A DNA stretch of 64,000 nt from Ascidia mentula (Eukaryota; Chordata; Ascidiacea; Phlebobranchia; Ascidiidae), in assembly GCA_947561715.1 (NCBI GenBank), contig OX387198.1, positions 13,206,001 through 13,270,000 on the forward strand, in the 5' to 3' direction. This document shows, in pieces, positions 41,401 to 53,400 of the stretch. Numbering within the stretch: the stretch's first letter is position 1; every line of letters begins with the position of its first letter. The translations under genes were made by a program, and so were the position numbers. The notes beneath the pieces were generated by a model that was not told the origin of the DNA, made no database searches, and saw nothing but the letters and a program-made list of their open reading frames with translations.

Positions 41401-44400
41401 GAGCAAAAATTTTTCCAGTAAAATATTTATTTGGTTGTAAAAAAATTTGTTTTATTCTTCGCCAACAGAAGAGAAAGCTACTGCCTCCAAGAATTCTCAG
41501 AATTAGTTAAACCTACTATTAAATCTAATGTATGTTTATTCCGTTTACTACCAGAAGTCATCTGATAGAGTAAATCATTAAAGAAATACTTACAGGACAA
41601 CTAACTCTTTGACAAGGTTTTCATAACCGATCCTCAACCCTTCCAGAATCTCCTGGCATGCAACCGCATCATCAACTGTGTCCACTTCCAATTGGGCAAG
41701 ATTGGCAATTTGCTCCAAACACAAATTCATCAAACCGGCGGTTGGTTTGCAGCTGTATAAAGTCGTTATAATGTTTAGTATGCTGAAAATATGATCGTTA
41801 TAGGTTGCTACATACAAAATAAAAAAAGCAATTCAATCTGTGCCATTCTTGCAATTGCCATGATTAGTAACTTGTTTACATGGTTCCCTACCAAGTGGTA
41901 AACATGTATAAAAAACTTTGTTGTCGTTTTTCTGACTTTACGCCCAGAAGGAACAGGCTATTTTGAAGGCTACAATTACCAGTCCTCCAGCTGGTCAATG
42001 TCGTAGCTTTCCACGTATTTTCCGTTGCACGCGAAAGCCTGAGCTCGCCGCCACTCTTTTATTTCTCGATCGATTTTGGAAAGAAGACTTTTTATCCCAA
42101 GAAATACGTTGTCGCGGTGGTATTCTATCAGGTTCTAGAATGAAATAATGAAGAATTGCAAACATTTTAAACATATTTCTGAGACATATTACACAAGCAA
42201 ATGAAAGTAAAGTTAAAATGGTCCAATGCTGGTTTATTTGATTTGAAATAAATTACTGGTGAATAAATGCAAGAGATGGGGGATTGAAGAGTTTGTTTTT
42301 TGTAATTGCCGCGACCTCAATGCGCTACCGGTAGTTAAACAGTTTAAGGTTAGTTTCAGGCTTGAATTTCCAGGTCAGTAATATAACAAACACTCACCCG
42401 TCGGTGCGTCACAAGGGATTGCCGGAGATTGACAATAGTTTGCCACATACGAACTTCGTTCGGGTTGGTGATTTGTCGCATGTCGTACGAATCGATGATG
42501 TGAACTTCACAAAACCACAGCCATTAGAATTCAAAAGCAGCAACAAAAAAATACGCGTTTTGTGGACACTTTGACTTAGTAATGGCCACACAATAGCTAA
42601 GGTGCCAGTGAGTAATCCCAACTTGACAGAACAAAATTATTATTCAAAAAAGCTTTACAAGCTCTACAGCTAATTAAATATACAGGTTAAAACACATAGT
42701 GTAAAAGCTGCAGACAAATGGCCACTGTTTCGACCTAAAAGGTCTCATCAGTGCAGCTGGTGTGACTATAAGACGACTTTGCTGACCAAACGGCCAAGCA
42801 AAGACTTCCACTTTGTGAAGACTATACAATCACCGTCATCCGTCGGCAAAGTCGTCTTATAGTCACACCAGCTGCACTGATGAGACCTTTTAGGTCGAAA
42901 CAGTGGCCATCTGTCTGCAGCTTTCACAATTCATATTATTGGCTCCACATTGCTTATCATAAAACACATAGGTTCACAATAAAATGTTATCATTCAAGAA
43001 ATGCAAACCTTATGCAGAACAAGTGAACAGTGGGTTTGAAAGATTGACAAACTTACTATTGCCATTTGTGCACAAGTGAAGGCGCTGGAAATCAGTCGCC
43101 ATTTGTCCGATCTTTCCTGATATTTCCCGCGTTCTCTCCTGCATTTCCGTTATGTCCTGCCAAATTGTAATGAGTGGTGTAACGAGCCGTGCTTTCATAA
43201 AAAAACGCCGAATTCCACACGTTGAACGTCGCATTGAAACGACTATGGTTGCAGACAATGCACACACCACTCATATGCACACAACAGGCTAGGTTAATCC
43301 AACTCTGTTTCTTATTTATAATACACACACTAATTGTAATCTAAATGCTAAGCTCAAGTAATCTATGAAATACTGAAAATAATCTGCCACTTGAGTGTGT
43401 TTCAAATGCCAAATTCTTGAACTCCTGCCTTTTCGATGAACAATATGAGTTTAAGACTATGTCTACTTACACTTGAAAGACCTTGAAACCTCTGTGGCAC
43501 ACCAGGACTCTCGTAGCTTGGTGGACGATTCATGTGTCCATTTGGGATCGCTTGTGCGGAGTCCTGCCGAGTTTACACATTTGAATTATTGTATATAAGA
43601 TCACAACACAATACAACGTGCACCACATTCATATAAAGAGGCTTAGCCTATGCTAAAAAGTATGGTTTGGTTTTGATTAATTGTTTATTCTCTTGCATAG
43701 GGGGTATCTATCTCCATGGCCAGTGGCGGATCTAGGAAAATTATTAGGGGTGTTCGGATTCGGTACCTAATTAATGAAGCCGTTAGATGCGGTTAAAACT
43801 TTTTGCGGATATTTAACGCATGTAAATTCAGCTTTAAAAAACACGTAACGCGTTACAGTAGTTAAGCGAAATATCAAACAACTTCCGCGAAACACGACTT
43901 TATAGTTGCTTTTGTGTATGTGCGCTTGTCCAGTTTAACGAAAAACGCAAAAACAAATGCAATGTTACAAAATAATGCGATTGTATCTGTATCGTCTACG
44001 AATTTCAAGTATTGCGTTTTATTTCCGGTGGGATCGTAAAACAAATCTGCAAAGGTCTAGGACGTGGTCTTGCACCACTAAATATACATTACTGTTTCAG
44101 CGGTAGATAAATCATAGACTATATGACGTCATATCCCGATAAAACTAGCTTTGAGCACTATGCAAGATGGTACAACAAAAAGGTTTACAAACTTTTGCAC
44201 ACGTTGCTACAAAGATAATACCTACCCTCGCGGACATGATGATGCCATGTTCTCGTTTTAACATCTTCTGGTAGATTTTTACGAGATCGGTCGCCTTGAG
44301 TTGATCCCTCTGTCCACAAGAGTAAAAGTTTGGATTTTTTGTTCAAAAACTTTCAAGTAAAAACTCGTCACTTTCGCCTAATTTAAGAACGACCCTAAAA

Positions 44401-47400
44401 AAATAGCAACCTCACGTTGGTGACGAAGGGCAGTACAAAGCAACAGCATAACTAGATTCGAGGTCCCAAAAACATTAGTTTCTGTTTGCAATATCAATTG
44501 ACTGACACACTTCGTGTACTTACAGACTGCAAACAACGCTTTCGTATGGCTCAACGCAAAACGCAAATGCCTTTTCCAGCAACCAGCCGTGAATTATTTG
44601 CCGCGGGCATCGAGCAGACGAAACTGCGACATGGGCTGTTCTGGCCCAAGTGGTAGACAGTCTTTGTGGCACGGTATAGCTTAACGTTGCAAGGTAGCTA
44701 AGTCCAAGCGAAATACACCTCACCAGCGTACAGGACAATTAACTACACACCAACTTCCTGACTGTTCAGTCATGCTATAACCCAACTTTACACTGTAAGC
44801 CTACCTATTATGGTAAGTTGATTGGTATATGGCTTTTTCAATGTCGTGCTGTGTCATCAATGCATGGTTACCGGTGTTTGTTCGAAAGAGAATTGACTGT
44901 AAAGGAGGTAGCACGAACCGCAATACCTCAAAGAATTGGTTAATGTTTGACCAGAAGATTGAACGGCCAGCCTCCAGGTTCGGATGCAACGTCGCAAATA
45001 ATGAAACTAGATACTCGACTTTCTCATTAACTGGGCCGCTGCAAGTTCGAAGAAAAGCATGGTAAATAACGGTTGTTTTGAAGGTGATGAAATATGACGC
45101 ATTCGAAAACCTTTCTTGTACAAACAGTTTTCAAAAACAGAACGCTTTTGAGAAATAAGCAAGGCAACATTGCCTAGCTATTCCAATATTGGTGCGACAG
45201 CTGTTTCGGCGAAACGGCACAAATCATTTCGAAAACAATCGATGAAGAGGATAAAATGTATGAGAACTAAAGGCACGTGGCTGTCACAACTCTGGCAGAA
45301 TGCTAAGATGCAAAAACAACTTGAAATGTGACAGCATTAAACAGTCACCTGTATAATTTTGCATAATGTATGACATCTCGACAGCAACTAAAACAGGACA
45401 AAACAAAACTAGAAAATATCCCACATTGCTCAAAGCTTTACTGCTCAAAAAAACGAATTAACATTCAACACTTTTGAAACAAGAACACTGATTTAACAAA
45501 AAAGTGACTAAGATGCAATCACAAACACAAATAGCCTTCCTCACGGAAAAACAGTTTAACCATACCTGTTTCACCTCCAAAGGAAATTAAACTACAACTA
45601 CGAAAGCTTCAAAACTACCAACTCCACACAAGTCTTGAGGAGGGCAACTAGCACGTGTTGTAATTCTGCCTACCAGAGCACGGAGTATTAGAATTATTAT
45701 AAACGACACTAACACTGATGGTCTATGTCATTTCCCGTCGCTAAATATGCTGCACGGTACTAGCTCCCGTCAATATTTCATTTTTTAAACCACCATGTTG
45801 TCGTTTTGGGCCTTTCTGTTACGTCACAAGGGCGAGAGGCATCAAGTGGTTCAGTTTATTTTCCATTCGGTTAAGGTTGAAGTTCGTAAAAGAAAAAAAT
45901 CTTGTTAAAATTTAACCACTGTGTAAACTAGGCGAGATCTTGTCGGCACAGTTTGGAGAAAGCTATAACATGCTTGAATGACTCCCTGAATGTCAACCGT
46001 ACAAGGTTACCAGCAAAAATGCAATGACAATTACTACACATTTTTTCGAGTTGCAAGCCCGGCATAAAGTTTTCATGGTTTGTATGATATTGATGAGTGA
46101 AAATATTGCATGGCACATTACTCAAAAAGACAAAAAAAGTAATAGCTATAAGATTCAAACTTGTCTCAATTCTCATACAACCAACCTCCAGCTAAAAGCT
46201 TTAGGCTCAGGCAGACAATTTAAATACAAACCATGACCTTTTCTTCGTGTTTTTGTCTAAGGTGAGAGGTGATGAGCACGTTTCAAAAACAACATGTCTG
46301 TCACCGACAGACGGATGTCGATATCGCCCCGTTATAACGCGGGAGCCAGTACCACCTTGAATTACCAGCGCTGCGACGATTCTTACGTCATAGCTTTGGG
46401 GTCGGTTCGGGCGAGAGTGCAATCCGCTTGTATGCTTATTATTATCACTGGGTTTGGTGGTTTTGTATTTCAGCGAAAACAGGCGTGAAATAGATGTGCA
46501 GACGGAGAATGAATAACCGCGATGGGTTAAAAATCCATTCAAAAAACCGCAGCCTTTATTCTGGCAAGCAATCGTTTACAAACAATTCGGTGAAAAGAAA
46601 ATATGTAGACCGGGTCTGTAGCACTGTAAGACATATATTTCCTTGGGCAAACGTTGGACTTCAGTAACGCCACAAAATTTGCGGGCAGAAATTTTTAGTT
46701 GCAACTATAAGTTAACCCTCTGAAAGGTAGTTGTTTGACTGTCCCATTTGTATATATTGTATGGTTACCACACTGTCATTATTTTGAAAGTCATGAAAAT
46801 GTTTTGTTCGCTTCAAAAAATGTCATTTTTTCTAAGTGGGCACCCTTATAAGTTGTTTTAGCTCCAACAATGACAAATACAGGCCTTTTCTGTGAAATTT
46901 GCTTGCAAACCTTGTGCGACTCATTACTAATTTATGCGCATCACCACTGCAGTGAACACAGGAGACAAAAGTAATGTGACATCAGTGACTCACAAAATAC
47001 CAAGTTTCACTATATTTTCAGTTTTTAGTCGACCACATTTATGGAAAGTTATGTAGACAAAAATAATTGTACTCTAACTCACACCATGCAACTGCAAGCA
47101 AACCTTTCTTTAACTTTTGTCTGGCGAAAACACTTATTTCCGTAGTAGTTTTAAACTTTTTGACAAACAACTACCAAAGAGGAATCGCATCAAACGCATT
47201 GCTGCAACATACAAATTTAAAACAAACCTTACAAAATCTCGCACACGCACTTCTTTCAAACAAATGCTTCTACTTACATTTGTATTCACAACTGCTGGAG
47301 AACTGGTTTTTCGTTCCATTGGCCAAGCGCGACACATATCGGAACTAGCAGGGTCGGCAATTCTTAGTAACAACATAACGTTGTTCGTAAGGAGAAAGTA

Positions 47401-50400
47401 CTTGAACTTGGTGTCAGCCTTCAAAGGCAAATGCGTTTGTATCGAGTGATGGTTATTGCTTGGTTTCAAAATAAAGATGCGATTCCACATACTGCTCTTG
47501 ACTTGTTAATTAAATTTAGTTCATTGTTAGAAGTTCAGAATTGTTCGAAATTAGGGTATTGTGGGATTTTTAATTGGGACAATTACATTTGTTTTGTCAC
47601 TGAAGTCGTTAGGGTGTGTTTAAAACATTTAGGCCTAATTTCTTTCATTTAATTGACGTTCGGAATCATAATGTCATTTTTTCACAATACGTTTTGGAAT
47701 CACTAAAAAATAAATACAAAATAGTAGGAGTGTGTAACGCTGTCCAATAACAAGGCGATATCCCTAATGCATTGAACTACCACATTTAAGCTGATTTGTT
47801 ATTATAGCCCAAATTCCAACTACGGCAAGTATAGTCGAAAAAAACAACCGCTGCTGAGCTTACCAAAGTTTACGCTAGGTCTGACTTGAAACATCATTGT
47901 GCATGTTATCTAGAATATGGGCGTTTGGTAACTATTGCCTAAATTTAATACTAATCTTTATTTTATTGCGTGAATGTTCATGAATTAGGAAACTACTTAT
48001 AACACTTTTGTTTTGCAGTTTCATAACAAACTTCGGGACTCTTCTACCTCAAACAGTAAATCCACAGTCGTTATTCTCGTATAATTCCCCTGCCTTACAT
48101 GTTTCAGATATGGTAACTTGATCGCTCAAAGTCATAGACGAAGTCAGAGCACACAGAAAACTCCACACAACTATACGCAGGTGTACACAGCACTACCGCG
48201 CCAAAGACAAGTGGCCCGAAGAATAATAGTCATAGGAAATTCTAAGCAACATACGTGCTGGCAAAGGTTATTTATCGTTTTATATCTTGAAAACCATTGG
48301 TAGCAGCCTACAATAATCGCTATTACTTCTAGTGTTGTCCCAGACGCAAATATGTGCAAGCTCTAGCACTTTTGCTGATACAATTTACTCATAACACTAT
48401 ATAACCATACACACGTTCTCAAAGAAACACCATACCGCCTTGTCTTTGGTCCCTGTAACATATTGAATACAGTAGCGGTCGTCAAAACACACGTGAGACA
48501 GTCGAAACACCCAAAATAGCATTTGACGTTGTTCCACTTTTGAATGGAGAAAAACCCTTCGCAATTCGCTTGAATTAGTTTGACGTAATTGGCACGCAAA
48601 TCACAAGCGAAGACACCCTGGGACTAGATTAAAAATAAAGGGTGGGACTTTAAATGTCAACGACACTGCAAACACAACGCAATCGTAACTAAAGGCCTAC
48701 AAGCTACGCTCGGCTGCACTGACACTTCTCACAGCTTCACAGCTTCACAGCCATAATATTTTCCAATCCACAGGGCGTTTTAGCGTTCAGACATGAATGC
48801 TACCAAGGCGCGTATATTTTAGCACGTCTGTGTTTTTTCTGCTCAAGCATTTTACGCCTCCAGCACTGTTGCTTCTAACACTTCTCAGCGTTGCCACTGG
48901 AGCGGAAATTATTTATTGGCAAACATGCACCAACCATAACGGGTGCACTGTGCTTTTCTTCATGAAGCAGTTTCGTTTAAATGTAATGCGTAATGTGCTT
49001 ACTTCGAACTACACCAGCCTTTGGACGCCAACGATTTTCGTTTTGATGTAGTTGACAATTTTTTTACCGTAGATGCTAATGGCAGAAGTAGTTCGGTAAC
49101 ATTGGTGCCAGTATAATTCGCTTAATTGCCAAACCGGAAACAATTACTTTTGGAGAAATTTGTGTTTCGAGTCACTATTTAGTGACAGCATTTAATCAAA
49201 CGGTTACGTAGTGTTAAAAAAGTTAATGTCATCATCGTTTGCTACGCCGGGATAACCACCCAAAATAAATTTGTCTGTTTAGATGGCTAAATAAACGCAA
49301 CCGCAATAAATTTTCGGACAAAATCCATGCACAAACCGCCCAGCACTTGCTTAAGCATTTAGACAATAAGCGCGTTATGTCTGAAACTAACCATTGTTTG
49401 TAACATGGAGCATTGATTGTTACCGAACACGTCTGGGATTGTTACCTACCATGTTGCATTGTTACGAAACAAGTACCATTTTTCGTTCAATCGGACCTTA
49501 AAAGATACATAGCAGCCTACAACATGCAACATTTTGGAGTGTTTTGTTGTTATTTCAACGTGTATCTGTGTAAGTACAAGAATCATGTAATCGAAATAAG
49601 TCTGGCCTACCTCATGCGTTGGTAAACAGATCGACATTTTTACTATTCGACACGCACGATAATTTTTCTTAAGATATTCGACACGCAATAAAAAATCGAC
49701 GCCTCGTGTGAAAAGGAATACGATTTACTCTGTCTCACGCAACATTTTATATAAATATCCACATGGTGCCTTTTTAGTCGCTATGTGAGAATAGCATTAA
49801 AACGATGTTGGAAAAAAAGGAAAATACCGGCACACTTCATGTTGCTTAAACCAAAACATGACCAAAAACTTAAACGCTTGTGCCTATACAACAGCTTAAA
49901 ATAAGGACACAAGGTCACAAACATAGACGAATCAGCAACTCTGCGTAAAACCCTTCATTTTTTTCGTACCTTTTTTACCTTAGCATCACTAAGTATACCT
50001 TTTAGCCACAAAAAGTACGAAAACATAATGAAGCAAAACTCGGCAAACAAATGCCCTTCCATATCAGTCTAAAGCTTGGGCAGTTTCGTAACCACAACTA
50101 TGACAAGCGAAACCAGATAAGCAGGCGTCTGCCGTTTGTCCGAAACCACCCGAGCAAACAAAAAGCAGTAACTACGAAAACATGTGACGTAAACGTTGTG
50201 AGATGGACAAGCATGAGTGTAATGTGAAATAAAATCGAAATAAAAGACTGAACCCGCATACATAAAGGACCGAAAGTGAATCCAACAACACAAACGCGCG
50301 GTATTTAAATATTTAAAGCAATTGTGACGTAACAATGCTCGAAAACATGTAATTATTGTTCAAATATAAGTGTGAATTCGGGCCAGAATTTTTTAAACTC

Positions 50401-53400
50401 GAGCCTAAACCCTGCCGGAATCATACCGGCCCTTGCAAAATCAAGTTGAGCAAAAAAGGTCTTTTCGATAGTTTTTGATGCCGCTGGTATGCACCGTTAC
50501 AAAACAGAATACTAAAAGATCTTGATTTTTTACCGATATGCCTGTTAGTCACGATCCCGATTTATTTTCTACGTGGTACATAGGTAGAATATATGCCATT
50601 TTTCACTAAATCTCGCATCCTACAGACTCTCTGCCTCCATCTAGCGGTACTTCACCGTCCGCAATAAAAGCTAAAAAAGCAGCACAACAAATCCAACTGC
50701 CCCAAAACACAGCGACAAGAGTTATAATCACTGTAAACCTTTTACTTATTGCGAGGAACAAAAACCCAGCATGGATGGATTACCAAGGAGCAAGAACTCG
50801 AGATCGTCGTGCGGAAGGAGGACGTAACCCCCCTGGCTATTTGACGGATGCAAAAGCTCTTGAAAAGTCAACGAGCAATGAAGGTGCATAGTTCAAAGAC
50901 TGATAATGTCGATGGAGCCATCGAGAAAAATGAAGGCATTTTTTTGCAGAAAATTTGTTGCAATACTTTTGGTAGGCGTTCGAACTGGCACCAATATAGG
51001 CATATCCAATAACAATTCAACGTAACAGCTAAGAGGCGCAATCAAGCAAAAGAACACATTGAAATAAAGCTACACACATTCCCTGCAAAAGGAGCATGGA
51101 ATAAACTTATATTTAATATTTGCTGTTGTTGACGTTTATCCGACCAAACTGTATGAAAAAATATGCAAAAAAGTGTTTATGCCCACTGACCATCGCCTTT
51201 GCAAACGCTACGTTTGCAAAGGTATATATTTAACACAACGCTAAGAACGCAACCCTTCAACGAAAAGTAAACAAATTGGTTTGACCCATTACTTTGGGCG
51301 TGGGAATCCGGACCTACCGCTCGGTTAGTTTGTATTTCCCCGAGCTGTTGAATAATTCAAGCTTTCCCCACATTTGTCAAGAAAGCCCATGAAGAGAAAA
51401 GACATATAAATCCGCGGTTTAAACATTTAAAGTGCAGACAATTTTTTGGAACGTGGTCATTTATGCATTAAAATGATCATCTACAACTAGGTTTACCATC
51501 GACATGGACTAAAATATGAGCACGTTGCTTTCTGGTGCCGAAAAATATTGGATTTGTGTCAGAACTCCGTTCGATTTTGAAGATATTACTTTTAATTTTC
51601 GTCAGGCTGGTTGATCTGAAAACGTCCATCAACGCTCAACGCTAACCAATAATCTGAATTTGATGAACAAATAAGCATGCTTGAAAGCGAAAACAGAAGA
51701 AACTAAGCATCTTGGCACAAACTAAGCACGTTTGTTGGAAATAAGCATACTAAAGTAACACTCCCAGTTCATAAGAGCATCTGAACCTTTGACCCCATAA
51801 ACTGCTGCAATTATATTCACAAATGTTTTGCACTGTAATTTAACCATTCGTGCCATCGTTGTTAGATGCGATGTTGAGGAATGCCAAAATCGCATGTCAA
51901 AAATCTCGACCATACTTTAAAATGCGTGCGGTTTAAATGCCAGACCAATTACTAGTTGGATACACAAAGTATAAACAAAACAAAAAGTTCATTCCATCTT
52001 ATTTGCCCCTGTAAAATTTGATTTAAACTGGGTGAACCAATCACCCGGGTAAAAATCAGTGATTAAAGAAGTCATTATTTAACAAAAAAAAATACCGAAC
52101 GACACTTTTATGATGAAAACTTGCCACATGAAGATATGCATTTCTAGAGAAAGATTTTTTCTATGCTAAGTTTTCCTTTGCTGGAGAAACATGAAAGTAA
52201 ATAAAATGTCTTGTTTTGACTTTTGTTAAATTTCTGTATATTACGAACGTCTACACGACACTGTGTCATTTAGTATTGGACTCCACGTGCTTTATACTAT
52301 GTATATTTCGGAACCATTTGATTTACGTTATGTTTCAAGTGCGTTTTCTGGATTACCAGAACGCAATTGTATCAGTAACAGATGTCTGTATTTTCAAAAA
52401 CGGAAACAAGAAATTGAGCAAATATTGAACCGCTGTTCATTCTACTGGGAATTGGAAACGCCTGGCGTAAATGTTCAGTGAGTAACCAAGTCTCCTGTTC
52501 TGATACACAAATAAAGGTACCTATATACCTGAAGCTAATAAGGTCATCAATGTGGAAATAACACTCACAGCTTACATTCGTAATAAGGAAAAAAGAGGTT
52601 TTTTTTCATTTTGAAAATGTATGCGATATCTCCAAGTACTGGGAAATACATTTCAAAAGTTTTATGCAAAAACGGCTTTTAAGAAACTAACTTTCGTTTT
52701 ACCAATGAATATGGCAGGTTACTATTAACGTCTAATTAATCATGGCAGTTTTAATATTAAAGCTACGGGGTCGGTTCGTTGAAACGAAGATAAAATGTTG
52801 ACACAGAAACCGGCGCTAATGGACTGGAGTCAATATGTGAGAGTCGATTCTATGTTTGATCGTTGCTGCATTCTGCCCTACAGGCATCGTACGAACAGAG
52901 TCCAATTTGCGTTTACGCAAACAAACTCGTGATAATTTTTGCAAACCAACTGTGATCAAACTGAAAACAGCTCTTTATCAAATCGGAAAATTTTTATCCA
53001 CAGCGGAGCAAAAAAAGCTTAAGCGCAATTTATTTAGTTTTACACAAGCATTAAACACTTTTTTTCAAATTTTAATGAATAAATGACGCAAAAAGATTAC
53101 GTACCGGTATAAACAATGGAAACTTTTATCTGCGATTGCGCACTTTTAACGATCCGTTGTGGCAATGAACGTTTATTTAACGAGTGCAGTTTTGTATACT
53201 TTTGCCAAGTTGTTAAAGCATACCACGGCTGTGCATTATTACTTCCTTTTCCCTTAACTACCTACAAAACGAAACACTTCCCCCCAACGCAACATTCAGC
53301 AGCCTGTATCATTCATCAATCGCTCAATCAGGCCAACTGGCCAAAGCCCGCGGCCTCGTTTAGCTCTTTTCAGGAAATGACATCCTATTGTCAAAGACAA

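Larger units (their letters stand above)
42690..42940. mobile_element. Foldback element with two hammerhead ribozymes in inverted orientation
   Basis: Arms of about 80 bp (42707 to about 42786 and about 42843-42921) are near-perfect inverted copies around a spacer of about 55 bp. Each arm holds a complete hammerhead motif. Hammerheads of this compact kind occur in Penelope-like elements and retrozymes (established knowledge), so this is probably a short derivative of such a family. It sits in the STAT intron between exons 43156-43057 and 42504-42398. Confidence 0.75.

Noticed and set aside
44524-44740. Minus-strand open frame with a good donor, first considered as the STAT N-domain exon
   Set aside because: The true N-domain exons were found at 54225-55369. 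They join the exon at 44309 in phase 0 (QFYTQLQ then RDQLKATD), matching the STAT fold; this candidate does not.
48797-49051. 84-codon plus-strand frame with a hydrophobic start, possible secreted peptide
   Set aside because: No upstream promoter clue, no polyadenylation signal nearby and no recognisable mature peptide; chance is likelier in this AT-rich intron.
52276-53086. A two-exon gene joining 52276-52479 to about 52869-53086
   Set aside because: The strong donor leaves two bases over while the open frame in the second piece needs one; the forced join stops early.
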